The position numbers and the translations under genes are program-made. Below, one piece after another: positions 8,792-18,630 of a stretch of DNA of 64,000 bases (its first letter is position 1; the number at the start of each line of letters is the position of its first letter). The notes under the pieces were generated by a model. It had not been told where the DNA came from and did not search any database. It saw nothing but the letters and a program-made list of their open reading frames with translations. The stretch spans positions 62,001 to 126,000 of the forward strand of contig JAPVXR010000004.1 in the NCBI GenBank assembly GCA_027214385.1, in the 5' to 3' direction. The DNA is from Cryomorphaceae bacterium 1068 (GTDB lineage: Bacteria > Bacteroidota > Bacteroidia > Flavobacteriales_D > Cryomorphaceae).

Positions 8792-9265
8792 TTATTTGCT
8801 TTGCAGTTCTTCCCTTGTAAATCTGCCATCCACCCACTCGGTGCTCAAGTTGGCTCCGTATTTTTTGTAAAAGGCTATGGCCGTTTCGTTCCAATCGAGC
8901 ACTTGCCAATCCATACGAGCATAATTGCGCTCTTTGGCGATGCGCATCACTTCTTCAAAAAGCATGGCTCCGATTCCCTTTCTCCGCTCAGATGCCTTCA
9001 CCACGAAGTCCTCCAAATGAACGGCTCTGCCTTTCCAAGTGCTGTATTTCTCGTAAAACATTGCCGCTCCCAGGATTTCATTATTGCCTTCAGCTACGAT
9101 GATTTCCAGAATCGGATTTTCTCCGAAACTATCTTCCAATAGCTGTTCATCCGTCAGTACCATTTCATCAAGGGCCTTTTCAAAATCAGCCAACTCCGTA
9201 ATCAGAGCATGGACTTGAGGGATATCGTCAGGGCGGGCGTCTCGGATTGTCACTTCACTTTTCAT
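8792..9265 (-). CDS. GNAT family N-acetyltransferase
   Basis: A 157-residue GCN5-related acetyltransferase. The acetyl-CoA binding motif A is the VKASERRKGIGAMLFEEV stretch (about 109-126), preceded by the HLEDFVV strand and followed by DWQVLDWNETAIAFYKKYGA, which is the motif-B helix. The EDFVV and DWNETAIAFYKKYGA wording is that of the spermidine/thialysine acetyltransferase (SAT-like) branch, so small amines are plausible substrates; this is inferred from pattern only. It is the first gene of the minus-strand unit ahead of aspartate kinase. Confidence 0.88.
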   Translation of the reverse strand: MKSEVTIRDARPDDIPQVHALITELADFEKALDEMVLTDEQLLEDSFGENPILEIIVAEGNNEILGAAMFYEKYSTWKGRAVHLEDFVVKASERRKGIGAMLFEEVMRIAKERNYARMDWQVLDWNETAIAFYKKYGANLSTEWVDGRFTREELQSK

Positions 9266-9370
9266 AGAAACAAAGGAAAGCTTTTTTCAAATCTGAGCAT
9301 GCTTAGATATGCCTAAACGTGGCTTTTCCATTGAAAAATCCTCATATTTGTAGATCTACTGAAAACCACT

Positions 9371-10399
9371 ATGAGTAAACTAACCACGCTCGGAGAATTT
9401 GTCATTGAGCGCCAATCCGACTTCCCGTTTGCAAAGGGAGAATTATCCCGTTTATTGAGTGCCATTCGTCTAGCGGCCAAAGTAGTTAATCGCGAAGTCA
9501 ACAAAGCGGGTCTCATGGATGACATTCTCGGCGCCGCAGGGGAAGAGAATATACAGGGTGAGCAACAGCAAAAACTGGACGTCTATGCAAACGACAAAAT
9601 GATTGCCGCGCTGAAAGCACAGCAAGAAGTTTGCGGAATAGGTTCGGAAGAAAACGAAGATTTTATTGCCTTTGACAAAGGAGAGGCCGTTTGGGGTAAA
9701 TATGTGGTATTGATGGATCCTCTTGATGGTTCTTCCAACATTGACGTAAACGTGAGTATCGGGACGATTTTCTCCATTTACAGAAGAAAGAGCAAACCGG
9801 GAACCGTAGCCACATTAGATGATTTTCTGCAGCCGGGAGTTGATTTGGTGGCAGGTGGCTATGTGATTTACGGATCTTCTACCATGCTCGTTTTCAGCAC
9901 GGGGAATGGCGTGAATGGATTTACTCTTGACACTTCGATCGGTGTATTTTGTCTTTCTCATCCAAATATGAAAATACCCGAAGACGGAAGCATATATTCC
10001 ATCAATGAAGGAAACTACAAGCAATTTCCTGAAGGAGTAAAACGATATATCAAGCACTGCCAAGAAGAAGATGAGGCAACAAACAGACCTTACACCAGCA
10101 GATATATCGGCTCATTGGTGGCTGATTTTCACAGAAACTTGATCAAAGGAGGAATTTACATTTATCCCCAAACGGGTGCCAATCCTGAGGGTAAGCTTCG
10201 GCTGATGTACGAAAACATTCCATTAGCCTTTCTTGTTGAGCAGGCTGGCGGAAAAGCATCTGATGGAGAACGGCGCATCATGGAAATAAAACCCGAACAC
10301 CTTCATCAACGCACACCGCTATTTATTGGATCTAAGAAAATGGTGGAAAATGCTGAATCATTTATGAGAGAGCATAGCCCTGCGAAGGTGAGTACCTAA
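9371..10399 (+). CDS. fbp: Fructose-1,6-bisphosphatase, class I
   Basis: A 342-residue class I fructose-bisphosphatase, the gluconeogenic enzyme converting fructose-1,6-bisphosphate to fructose-6-phosphate in the cytosol. The metal-binding GSEEN (91-95) and the diagnostic DPLDGSSN (116-123) are present, and the C-terminal part has the [11 protein letters not shown] substrate-site segment. Length is normal for the bacterial family. A near-consensus -7 box (CATATTTG, one mismatch, at 9343-9350) lies 20 bp ahead of the ATG. The stop is followed after 2 bp by the mfd start, so the two genes are probably co-transcribed. Confidence 0.97.
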   Translation: MSKLTTLGEFVIERQSDFPFAKGELSRLLSAIRLAAKVVNREVNKAGLMDDILGAAGEENIQGEQQQKLDVYANDKMIAALKAQQEVCGIGSEENEDFIAFDKGEAVWGKYVVLMDPLDGSSNIDVNVSIGTIFSIYRRKSKPGTVATLDDFLQPGVDLVAGGYVIYGSSTMLVFSTGNGVNGFTLDTSIGVFCLSHPNMKIPEDGSIYSINEGNYKQFPEGVKRYIKHCQEEDEATNRPYTSRYIGSLVADFHRNLIKGGIYIYPQTGANPEGKLRLMYENIPLAFLVEQAGGKASDGERRIMEIKPEHLHQRTPLFIGSKKMVENAESFMREHSPAKVST

Positions 10400-10401
10400 G
10401 G

Positions 10402-13400
10402 ATGAACATAAGCGAACTCGCGAGAAATTACACTGAGAGCACCAAAACTCTCGCTATTTCAACAGCACTAAAAACAGAAAGTGCTCGACTTGCCGTACGC
10501 GGAATAGTGGGTTCAGGAATGGCATTTTTGGCGCAAGCCATTATTAAAGAAAGCGGAAGAGATCACCTTTTCATCTTTAACGATAAAGAGGAAGCCGCCT
10601 ACTTCCTGAACGATCTACAAAAGTTTGAAGGCAAAGAATTCATAACTGCATTCTATCCTGAAAGCTACCGAGTTCCCTATGAAATTGAAAATACCGACAA
10701 CTCGAATATTGTACTCAGAGCAGAAGTGCTGAAGGTGATTTCGGGTAAAGGGAAAAAACCATGCGCCATCGTGACCTATCCCGATGCATTGGCCGAGAAT
10801 GTGGTGACGCGAAAGCAGTTGGGAAATCATACTTTCAGGGTGGAGGTAGGCAAGTCCTACAGCATCGAGTTCCTGAATGAGCTGCTCACCGAGTACGAAT
10901 TTCATCGAGTGGACTTTGTGTATGAACCAGGTCAGTTTTCCATTAGAGGTGGAATCGTTGATGTCTATTCTTTCGGCGAGGACTTCCCTTACAGAATCGA
11001 ATTTTTCGGTGATGAAGTTGAGTCGTTGCGTCAATTTGACCCAGTCACTCAACTTTCGACAAAAACCACTAAAAGATTTACCATAATCCCGAATATTCAG
11101 CATACATCGATGCTTGAATCTCGCGAGAGCTTCTTGGATTTTATCGGCAACGAAACGGCCATTTGGTCAAAAGATGATTCCCTGATTTCCGACCGACTCG
11201 ACCATATTTTTGGCGTAGCCGAAAAACAATTTGAAAAGCTCAAGTCAGAACTCAAACGGCTTCCTCCCAAGGAACTTTATATAAGTGGAGAAATCTTTGA
11301 AAGAAAGAGTGAATCTTATCGAAAAATTGGATTCGGCTCGGGCTACTCTGACACTGATTTGAAGTTTGATTACAATCAAGCTCCTCAGCCAAGTTTCAAC
11401 AAGAATTTCGATCTACTCATCAAGAATCTTCATGAGAATGAAGATAAGGGGTACGCCAATTTCCTCTTCAGCTCGAATGAAAAACAGGTGGAGCGACTGG
11501 AGCGAATCTTTGAGGACCTCGATGCGAAAGTCAAATTCACCCCGATTCTCACGGAAATTGCCGAAGGCTTTATCGATAAAGACCTGCAAATCTGCTGCTA
11601 TTCAGATCACCAGGTTTTTGAGCGATACCATCGATTCTACCTCAAAGAAGGGTTTAAAAAAAATAAAGAAGCTCTGACTCTAAAGGAGCTCAGCAGTCTT
11701 CAACCGGGAGATTTCGTGACACACATCGACCACGGAGTTGGAAAATTTTCGGGCCTTGAAAAAATCGATGTAAACGGAAAAGAGCAAGAGGCAATTAGGC
11801 TCGTTTACCGCGACAACGACATTCTTTACGTGAGTATACACTCCTTGCACCGCATCAGTAAATACTCGGGCAAGGATGGGAATCAGCCTTCGATCAATAA
11901 ACTGGGTAGTGCTGCTTGGCAAAAGACAAAAGCTAAGACCAAGAAGCGGGTTAAAGAAATTGCATATGACCTGATCAAGCTTTATGCGAAGCGAAAAGCC
12001 AAAGAAGGTTTTGCATTTTCTCCCGACAATTATCTCCAAACTGAGCTGGAGGCCTCTTTCATTTACGAGGACACACCCGATCAGATGAAGGCTACACAAG
12101 CTGTGAAAGAAGATATGGAATCTGCTTCACCGATGGATCGATTGGTATGTGGAGATGTGGGATTCGGAAAAACGGAAATTGCCATTCGCGCCGCGTTTAA
12201 GGCCGTTTGCGACAGCAAGCAAGTGGCAATCTTGGTTCCTACTACGGTATTGTCTTTACAGCATTACAAAAACTTCAAAAAGCGATTGGAAGATTTCCCG
12301 GCTCGTGTCGGACTATTGAATCGGTTCGTGAGCGGCAAGAAACAAACCGAAACATTGAAGGCCTTAGCTTCGGGTGAGATTGATATCATGATCGGCACCC
12401 ACAAGCTGGTTGGTCAGAAGGTGAAATTCAAAGACCTCGGATTATTGATTGTCGATGAAGAGCAGAAATTTGGTGTAGGGGTAAAAGACAAGTTAAAAAA
12501 CATGAAGGCCAACGTGGATACGCTGACGATGACGGCTACGCCAATTCCGCGAACGCTACAATTCTCGATGATGGGAGCGCGGGATTTAAGTATCATCAAT
12601 ACAGCACCACCAAATCGCTACCCCGTTCAAACAGAACTATTTACGCTTAATGAAGAAGTCATTCGTGATGCCGTGAGTTACGAGATCAGTCGCGGCGGGC
12701 AGGTTTTCTTTGTTCACAATAAGATTCAAAATATCCAAGAAGTGGCTGGTATGATCCAACGCTTGGTTCCGGGTGCACGGATCGTCATTGGTCACGGTCA
12801 AATGGATGGCCCAAAGTTGGAAAAAGTAATGACCGATTTCATAGAAGGAGTGTTTGACGTGCTCATCGCTACCACCATTATCGAGTCAGGAATCGACATT
12901 GCCAATGCCAATACGATGATCATCAACAATGCCCACGAATTTGGCTTGAGCGATCTACATCAGCTGCGCGGTCGTGTCGGCCGAAGCAATAAAAAGGCTT
13001 TTTGCTATTTGATTTCTCCACCGCAGTCCATGCTTTCTTCTGAAGCCCGAAAGAGGTTGCAGGCGGTCACCCAATTCAGTGACTTAGGAAGCGGAATGAA
13101 CATTGCCATGCGCGATCTCGACATTCGTGGTGCAGGAAATCTATTGGGAGGTGAGCAAAGCGGTTTCATCAACGACCTCGGCTTTGAGACATATCAGAAA
13201 ATCCTCGACGAAACGGTTCGCGAACTCAAGGAAAACGAATTCAAAGAACTGTATCACAAAGAGACCGAAAGAACAGGTGATTTTGTAAGTGACTGCGTAC
13301 TCGAGACTGATCTGGAGATTCTTATTCCAGACGATTACATCATCGATATTGCCGAAAGGCTGAGTATATACAGAGATTTGGACAACCTCTCTACTGAAAT

Positions 13401-13761
13401 AGAACTTGAAGACTACAAATCGAAGTTGGAAGATCGCTTTGGAGAAATACCACATCAAACACAAGATCTTTTAAATGCGATTCGGCTGAGGCGCATGGCG
13501 AAGGAAATCGGTTTTGAAAAACTGAATCTCAAGAGTGAAAAGCTGATCGGCACTTTTGTCTCGAATGCAGAATCGGCCTATTTCCAAAGTATGGCTTTTA
13601 CGAAAGTCCTCGATTTCATTAAGAATAACCCTCCGGGATACAAGATGTACGAGAAAGGAAACGGATTAAGACTGTCGAAATTTGGCGTAAGGACTATCGA
13701 CGAAGCGATTCTTGCTTTATCTCCTTTGCACCTCGAAGTCGAATCAGTTACCTCACTCTAA
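10402..13761 (+). CDS. mfd: Transcription-repair coupling factor
   Basis: Mfd, 1119 residues, is a DNA translocase that removes RNA polymerase stalled at lesions and recruits UvrA. The N-terminal third is the degenerate UvrB-like module (for example FSIRGGIVDVYSFG). The RNA polymerase interaction domain begins near residue 434 (PGDFVTHIDHGVGKF). The SF2 translocase follows, with Walker A GDVGFGKT at 584-591, DEEQ at 685-688 and the TATPIPRTL motif soon after. The TRG-like region (HQLRGRVGRS) and the C-terminal autoinhibitory TRCF domain are intact. Length is usual for the family. It lies 2 bp downstream of fbp. Confidence 0.98.
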   Translation: MNISELARNYTESTKTLAISTALKTESARLAVRGIVGSGMAFLAQAIIKESGRDHLFIFNDKEEAAYFLNDLQKFEGKEFITAFYPESYRVPYEIENTDNSNIVLRAEVLKVISGKGKKPCAIVTYPDALAENVVTRKQLGNHTFRVEVGKSYSIEFLNELLTEYEFHRVDFVYEPGQFSIRGGIVDVYSFGEDFPYRIEFFGDEVESLRQFDPVTQLSTKTTKRFTIIPNIQHTSMLESRESFLDFIGNETAIWSKDDSLISDRLDHIFGVAEKQFEKLKSELKRLPPKELYISGEIFERKSESYRKIGFGSGYSDTDLKFDYNQAPQPSFNKNFDLLIKNLHENEDKGYANFLFSSNEKQVERLERIFEDLDAKVKFTPILTEIAEGFIDKDLQICCYSDHQVFERYHRFYLKEGFKKNKEALTLKELSSLQPGDFVTHIDHGVGKFSGLEKIDVNGKEQEAIRLVYRDNDILYVSIHSLHRISKYSGKDGNQPSINKLGSAAWQKTKAKTKKRVKEIAYDLIKLYAKRKAKEGFAFSPDNYLQTELEASFIYEDTPDQMKATQAVKEDMESASPMDRLVCGDVGFGKTEIAIRAAFKAVCDSKQVAILVPTTVLSLQHYKNFKKRLEDFPARVGLLNRFVSGKKQTETLKALASGEIDIMIGTHKLVGQKVKFKDLGLLIVDEEQKFGVGVKDKLKNMKANVDTLTMTATPIPRTLQFSMMGARDLSIINTAPPNRYPVQTELFTLNEEVIRDAVSYEISRGGQVFFVHNKIQNIQEVAGMIQRLVPGARIVIGHGQMDGPKLEKVMTDFIEGVFDVLIATTIIESGIDIANANTMIINNAHEFGLSDLHQLRGRVGRSNKKAFCYLISPPQSMLSSEARKRLQAVTQFSDLGSGMNIAMRDLDIRGAGNLLGGEQSGFINDLGFETYQKILDETVRELKENEFKELYHKETERTGDFVSDCVLETDLEILIPDDYIIDIAERLSIYRDLDNLSTEIELEDYKSKLEDRFGEIPHQTQDLLNAIRLRRMAKEIGFEKLNLKSEKLIGTFVSNAESAYFQSMAFTKVLDFIKNNPPGYKMYEKGNGLRLSKFGVRTIDEAILALSPLHLEVESVTSL

Positions 13762-13805
13762 AACCTATGGCATAGGGTTTGTCGTATAGGTACAAAACCG
13801 TGTAT

Positions 13806-14510
13806 ATGAGAAGTCTCATCGTTTTGTTTTTCATTGCTATGCCTTGGAGTCTTTTGGCTCAACAAGGAAGCCAAGTGGTACTTGAACCGGTAAACCGTCG
13901 CTCCTTCACGCTTTCAGGAGGGTTTCAAGTGGTTAACCCGCAAGGTGAATTCTCAGAAAACTACGAAGGAAATCCATTTGGAATCTTCGCGGCTCTATCG
14001 CTACCCATTCTCGATTTGCCCATCGAAGTGGGCGGTGGATTCGTTTGGAATTCCCTTTCGAGTCAAAGTCAATCTGTTAGTATTGAAAATAATCTGGTGC
14101 CGGAACGAGACAGAGGAGATTTATTTGTGAGAGGAAACGCTTACACCTACCAACTCCATGGAAGGCTGAGACCATTGGATGGAAGATTCAGACCGTACGG
14201 CGAACTCTTTACAGGAATAAGAACTTTCAGCGTTACCTCAGAGTTGCAGCTCGATAATGTAAATCAAGCCTCGGGAGACTTAGCCGAAAGAGACTTCACA
14301 TTTATAGCCGGATGGGCTGTGGGTTTAAAATACAGGCTTATTCCGGGAATTTTCCTAGAGGCCAGGTATGATAATCAAGCGGGCGGAGAAGTGACTTATA
14401 TTGATCCGACTTCTGTTGTCATTGAGAATGATGGGAGCTTCTCCTATGACACAAAAAACTCGAAGACCAAGCAATGGGCGGTGTCGCTAGGAGTAGCCTT
14501 TAGCTTTTAG
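13806..14510 (+). CDS. Outer-membrane beta-barrel protein
   Basis: A 234-residue exported protein. The signal peptide MRSLIVLFFIAMPWSLLAQ is followed by an OmpA/OmpX-type eight-strand barrel pattern: GGFQV near the N-terminus, many alternating aromatic/small residues (FGIFAALSLP, YTYQLHGRLRP, GLKYRLIPGIFLEARYD), and a terminal strand WAVSLGVAFSF ending in Phe, as outer-membrane proteins do. ATG 13806 is preferred over an in-frame TTG 27 bp upstream because it places the signal peptide at the N-terminus. No ligand or enzymatic feature is visible. It follows mfd by 44 bp and may be co-transcribed. Confidence 0.82.
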   Translation: MRSLIVLFFIAMPWSLLAQQGSQVVLEPVNRRSFTLSGGFQVVNPQGEFSENYEGNPFGIFAALSLPILDLPIEVGGGFVWNSLSSQSQSVSIENNLVPERDRGDLFVRGNAYTYQLHGRLRPLDGRFRPYGELFTGIRTFSVTSELQLDNVNQASGDLAERDFTFIAGWAVGLKYRLIPGIFLEARYDNQAGGEVTYIDPTSVVIENDGSFSYDTKNSKTKQWAVSLGVAFSF

Positions 14511-14531
14511 GATTTGACCATTTGGCATCTC

Positions 14532-15467
14532 CTACATCAAAGCTCCACCTTTAGGCTTTAACTTTTCAGGAATATCAGAATCGCCGATTACTTCTTTTAA
14601 ATCTATTTCGATGGTCGTGCAGATATCAGTCATTGCGACATCGGTTTTCCACCCCGCGAAAGGTTTGGACATTACGCTACCTATCACATAAATCTGATAA
14701 AAAATCCAGCTAATGATGACCGTAATAGGAATAATCAACCAAGAAGCAGAAAACTCTATAAACCTTTCTATAAAGGCAAAAGGGAAAAAGAAAACAAAGA
14801 CCACCAAGAAGCTCATGGTATAGTAATCGTATGGCATTGGCAGAGGTGTGCTTTTAATGCGCTCCGCTCGACCTTGCAGGTCTGTGATTCGGGTAAGTGT
14901 ATCATCCATTTGGATGTAGCTGAAGGTATCCATGGTCTCATGAGCATTCAATTCCTTAATCGCGTATCCCATCAGCATACCTAAGTGCGTAGCTTTGTTT
15001 GTTTTGGACATTACGTTTGCATAATCATCTTCTCGTAAGTGTTTACCTACCGTGGTCTTCCACTCTTCCGAATCGTCCTGACTACGCAACTGAAGTCTCA
15101 AAGCATTGATAAAAGCGAGTTGTGTCCTTACAATTCTTGAGCAGTTTTCCCAGAGTTCGGGTGTTACTTCCGTTCGATCTACAATGGTAAGTGCTTGGCG
15201 CGTGAAGGTTCTACTCTCATTGACTATACCACCCCAAATCTTTCGAGCCTCCCACCAGCGCTCATAAGCCGAGGTATTTCTAAAACCCAGAATAATGGCT
15301 AAAGCAGTTCCCAAAATACCCACGACACCCGTTGGTATGGTTAATTGATGCTGCTTAAAAACTACGTGAATAACCCAAACTAAACTGCTACATATCAGGC
15401 TGTACAAGATATTTTTCCAAGAATAGCGAATAGAGGTATCTAACCGGAAATGTTTTCGGACAATCAT
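14532..15467 (-). CDS. Bestrophin-like family protein (anion channel)
   Basis: A 311-residue membrane protein of the bacterial bestrophin (RFP-TM, UPF0187) family. Recognisable signs are the early GILGTALAIILGFRNTSAYERWWEARKIWG region (about 50-80), where the RxxxAYxRWWEaR pattern is diagnostic, and the PLPMPYDYY segment near residue 208, ahead of a second pair of helices. Bacterial bestrophins form pentameric channels, sodium-selective in one characterised Klebsiella protein, and chloride-selective in animals, so ion selectivity cannot be assigned. The gene stands alone and converges with the upstream barrel-protein gene. Confidence 0.9.
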   Translation of the reverse strand: MIVRKHFRLDTSIRYSWKNILYSLICSSLVWVIHVVFKQHQLTIPTGVVGILGTALAIILGFRNTSAYERWWEARKIWGGIVNESRTFTRQALTIVDRTEVTPELWENCSRIVRTQLAFINALRLQLRSQDDSEEWKTTVGKHLREDDYANVMSKTNKATHLGMLMGYAIKELNAHETMDTFSYIQMDDTLTRITDLQGRAERIKSTPLPMPYDYYTMSFLVVFVFFFPFAFIERFIEFSASWLIIPITVIISWIFYQIYVIGSVMSKPFAGWKTDVAMTDICTTIEIDLKEVIGDSDIPEKLKPKGGALM

Positions 15468-15621
15468 AGACTTTACTGAAAGTTAAAGGAGAGTATACCT
15501 TTAAAACAGCCGAAATATAGGGAATTACGTACTTAAGTCTTGATGAAAGTATCTGGGCAAGGCACCTCGGCGCACATCAAGTCAGTCATGTCAAGAAAAT
15601 ATATGTTGCAATAAATCGCGG

Positions 15622-16881
15622 TTAGTTGCTGCGTATCGCATCGACGGGCACCATTCTAGCCGCCATCGACGCGGGCACTAATCCTGAAATCAAGCCTATT
15701 CCAACGGAGAACCCTAAGCCAATCAAAACATTCTTAAGGGTGAGGGCAAGGTCGAATCCCGTAGCGGAAGACGCCACTAGACTTCCCAAGTAGATCACAA
15801 GCAGGCCAATCCCTCCTCCGATTAAGCAAAGCAATACCGATTCGAATAAAAATTGAAAAAGAATAAAACTCCTTCTGGCTCCGAGAGCCATTTGTATACC
15901 GATGATACTTGTTCTTTCCTTGACAGAAACGAACATAATATTGGCAATACTAAAGCCACCAACCAGAATGGAGAATCCACCAATGATCAATCCAACAAGA
16001 GTTAGAATCCCAAAAACCTGATCGAGTCCATTATTCAACATACTAGACTTATTCATAGCGAAGTTCTTGTCTTCAGAGGGGCGTAGTTTTCGAATGGCTC
16101 GCATATTCATCAATGCTTCGTCCTCCATTGCTTTGAGGCTCACATATTCTTTTGGTCTTAAGGTGATTTGCGTATTGGACTCATTGAGATTCATGATGAT
16201 CTGCCCAAATAGGACGGGTACGATTACCCATTCATCGGCACCACCGCCAAAGAGACTTTGACCTTCTTTCTCAAGGACGCCGATCACGGTGGTTCGAAAA
16301 CCACCGACTTTAATATCTTTTCCGACGGGATCTTCCAGTCCGAACAAGGTTTGTGCAACATCGTACCCAAGCAGGCAAAGGCGCCTTCCGTTGTTCAACT
16401 CAGATGAAGAAAAATTCCTTCCTCTTCCGATATCAACCGTCACAAAATTCTCAAACCCCTCAGCAGCAGCGATAACATTGATATTTTCAGCAGTACTGTT
16501 CCCATACTCAACGGTTCGAGCAGCTCCAGCAAAAAAACTGACAACTCCAGCAGTACTCATTCTCTGTTTCATCAACTTGGCCTCCTCATAGGTTACTTGT
16601 GGACGCTTCATGTATTTCCACCAAGCATACTCTCCGTCTCCTTCCTCAGGGCCCCAAGGCATTCTCTCAATGAACATGGAGTCATCACCCAAGGTTTCGA
16701 ACGAGCTTCTCACACTGCGCTCCATACTGTCTACCAAAGTGAAAACAGAAATGATGGCAAAAATACCGATGGTTATTCCCAACAACGAAAGCGTAGTTCT
16801 GAGCCGATTGACTACCAGTGAAGAAACCGCAAAGGCTCCTCCTTCTTTTACCAATCTCAAATAGACTTTAAACTTTGTCAT
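15622..16881 (-). CDS. ABC transporter permease, MacB/FtsX type
   Basis: A 419-residue permease with the MacB topology: one N-terminal helix (about 22-50, RLRTTLSLLGITIGIFAIISVF), a large periplasmic MacB_PCD domain (about 55-280), and a C-terminal FtsX domain of three helices (about 290-410) with GARRSFILFQFLFESVLLC. Such permeases pair with a LolD/MacB-type ATPase and act in mechanotransmission, lipoprotein transport or export. No ATPase gene is adjacent, so the partner must be elsewhere. ATG 16881 is chosen; a TTG one codon earlier adds a single residue. It diverges from purH across about 200 bp. Confidence 0.9.
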   Translation of the reverse strand: MTKFKVYLRLVKEGGAFAVSSLVVNRLRTTLSLLGITIGIFAIISVFTLVDSMERSVRSSFETLGDDSMFIERMPWGPEEGDGEYAWWKYMKRPQVTYEEAKLMKQRMSTAGVVSFFAGAARTVEYGNSTAENINVIAAAEGFENFVTVDIGRGRNFSSSELNNGRRLCLLGYDVAQTLFGLEDPVGKDIKVGGFRTTVIGVLEKEGQSLFGGGADEWVIVPVLFGQIIMNLNESNTQITLRPKEYVSLKAMEDEALMNMRAIRKLRPSEDKNFAMNKSSMLNNGLDQVFGILTLVGLIIGGFSILVGGFSIANIMFVSVKERTSIIGIQMALGARRSFILFQFLFESVLLCLIGGGIGLLVIYLGSLVASSATGFDLALTLKNVLIGLGFSVGIGLISGLVPASMAARMVPVDAIRSN

Positions 16882-16901
16882 CAATTTCAGGATTTACTCC
16901 T

Positions 16902-16999
16902 ATCGGATCAAAATTAAGCTGCTCAATCGGATAGTTTCGAACCGTTCATGTAAAAAGGAGAAAAATCAGGTTATCAACAGGGTTTCCATTTTATCAACA
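16902..16999 (+). repeat. Two pairs of short direct repeats between the permease gene and purH
   Basis: ATCGGAT occurs at 16902-16908 and 16926-16932, 24 bp apart. TTATCAACA occurs at 16971-16979 and 16991-16999, 20 bp apart in the same orientation. The second motif differs by one base from the DnaA box TTATCCACA. The 205-bp gap is the largest in the window and holds no gene. The repeats may be protein-binding sites controlling either divergent gene; this is an inference from spacing only. Confidence 0.4.
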
Positions 17000-17023
17000 C
17001 ACCCCACAAAAGCCGCGTCAGCA

Positions 17024-17056
17024 TTGACTTCGGTATGATATTTCTTGTTAACATTG
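17024..17056 (+). promoter_or_regulatory. Probable purH promoter
   Basis: TTG at 17024-17026 and TAACATTG at 17049-17056 (seven of eight matches to TAnnTTTG) are separated by 22 bp. They sit 32 bp ahead of the TTG start proposed for purH. This supports the shorter start, because the promoter would lie inside the reading frame extended to ATG 17035. Confidence 0.4.
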
Positions 17057-17088
17057 CATATCGTACTAAGTTCAAAAGAAATCCCGTC

Positions 17089-18612
17089 TTGAAGCCGATT
17101 AAATCTGCCCTTATTTCCGTATTCCATAAAGATCGGTTGGAACCCGTCATAGCCAAGCTTAAAGAACTGAATGTCACCATATACTCTACTGGAGGAACGG
17201 AGAAATTCATTCGAGAACAGGGCTCTGAAGTTGAAGCCGTAGAAGATTTAACTGCCTATCCGAGTATTTTAGGCGGAAGAGTTAAGACTCTTCACCCGAA
17301 AGTTTTTGGCGGAATTTTGGGAAGAAGAGAAGAGGCGAGTGACATTGCCCAACTGGAGGAATATGCCATTCCTGAAATAGATTTGGTCATTGTAGACCTC
17401 TACCCTTTCGAAGATACTGTAGCTTCAGCAGCCTCTGAACAGGATATTATTGAGAAAATCGATATCGGAGGTATTTCGTTGATTCGAGCTGCAGCTAAAA
17501 ATTTCAAAGATGTATTGATCGTTCCGAGCCGAGACTCGTACGGTGATCTTCTGGAAATTTTAAAAAGAAATAACGGGGCATCAGAAATGGCCGATCGAAA
17601 GAAGATGGCAGCTCGAGCTTTTGAAATCTCTTCTCATTACGACTCTGCCATCTACAATTACTTCAGTCAAGAAGATGAACTACCCGCGCTCAAAGTGAGT
17701 CAAGGAAAAGGTAAATCATTGCGATATGGAGAAAACCCTCACCAGAGAGGACGTTTTTACGGCGACTTGGACGAAGTCTTCGATCAGCTTCACGGCAAAG
17801 AGCTTTCGTACAATAATCTCTTAGACATTGATGCTGCGGTAATGCTCATGAATGAATTTCATGAAGGTGATCCGGCATTTGCGATACTCAAGCACAACAA
17901 CGCCTGTGGAATGGCAGTGCGATCAGACTTAAAAACGGCATTTGAAGATGCCCTTGACGGCGATCCTGTTTCTGCTTTTGGCGGCGTGCTGATTGCCAAT
18001 AAAACCATCAATGCTGATACAGCAGAAGAAGTCAATAAAATATTTTGTGAGGTGGTCATCGCTCCTGACTATACAGAGTCAGCACTTGAGATTTTAACAT
18101 CCAAGAAGAACAGAATTTTACTGAAGCAAAAGCCTGTAGAGTGGCCTAAAACCATTTTGAGAACAACTTTGAACGGCTACTTATGGCAAGACAAAGATGC
18201 GATTACTGATAGCAAAGACGATTTTGAATTTGTAACAAATACACGTCCTTCTGAGGAAGATATGGACGACTTGGTATTTGCCTCCAAGCTTTGTAAGCAT
18301 ACAAAGTCGAACACAATTGTTCTGGCAAAAAATCGTCAACTACTGGCTAGCGGAACCGGTCAAACATCGCGAATTGATGCATTGAGGCAAGCCATCGAAA
18401 AAGCAGGTAATTTTGATCTGAGCTTGGATGGAGCCGTAATGGCATCCGATGCTTTTTTCCCATTTCCCGATAGCGTGGAAATAGCTCACAAGGCAGGAAT
18501 CAGGTCGGTGGTACAACCGGGTGGTTCAATAAAAGATCAACTTTCTGTGGATTACTGTAACGAAAACAAGATTTCGATGGTATTTACAGGTAAAAGACAC
18601 TTTAAGCATTAA
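17089..18612 (+). CDS. purH: Bifunctional AICAR formyltransferase / IMP cyclohydrolase
   Basis: PurH catalyses the last two steps of IMP synthesis: formylation of AICAR with 10-formyl-THF, then ring closure. The MGS-like IMP cyclohydrolase domain covers the first about 190 residues (KSALISVFHK, STGGTEKFIREQG, HPKVFGGILGRR). The AICAR transformylase domain follows with the catalytic Lys-His pair in KHNNACG (268-274) and the SDAFFPFPDSVE segment near the end. I prefer TTG 17089 (MKPIKSALISV, 507 residues), because homologues begin at this point; ATG 17035 would add 18 residues with no family counterpart. The stop codon overlaps a -7 box for mreB. Confidence 0.96.
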   Translation: MKPIKSALISVFHKDRLEPVIAKLKELNVTIYSTGGTEKFIREQGSEVEAVEDLTAYPSILGGRVKTLHPKVFGGILGRREEASDIAQLEEYAIPEIDLVIVDLYPFEDTVASAASEQDIIEKIDIGGISLIRAAAKNFKDVLIVPSRDSYGDLLEILKRNNGASEMADRKKMAARAFEISSHYDSAIYNYFSQEDELPALKVSQGKGKSLRYGENPHQRGRFYGDLDEVFDQLHGKELSYNNLLDIDAAVMLMNEFHEGDPAFAILKHNNACGMAVRSDLKTAFEDALDGDPVSAFGGVLIANKTINADTAEEVNKIFCEVVIAPDYTESALEILTSKKNRILLKQKPVEWPKTILRTTLNGYLWQDKDAITDSKDDFEFVTNTRPSEEDMDDLVFASKLCKHTKSNTIVLAKNRQLLASGTGQTSRIDALRQAIEKAGNFDLSLDGAVMASDAFFPFPDSVEIAHKAGIRSVVQPGGSIKDQLSVDYCNENKISMVFTGKRHFKH

Positions 18613-18617
18613 CTTTG
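18610..18617 (+). promoter_or_regulatory. Candidate -7 box for the mre/rod operon
   Basis: TAACTTTG matches TAnnTTTG exactly, overlaps the purH stop codon and ends 13 bp before the mreB ATG. No clear -33 TTG is seen. It would let the cell-shape operon be transcribed independently of purH. Confidence 0.4.
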
Positions 18618-18630
18618 AAAGAAACCTTCT

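Noticed and set aside
9343-9350. CATATTTG upstream of fbp as a -7 box.
   Set aside because: One mismatch and a TTG only 9 bp upstream, too close for -33; kept only as a remark in the fbp entry.
13755-13782. A short inverted repeat (AAACCTATG...CATAGGGTTT) after mfd as a terminator.
   Set aside because: The loop is a single base, the stem has a bulge, and no T-run follows.
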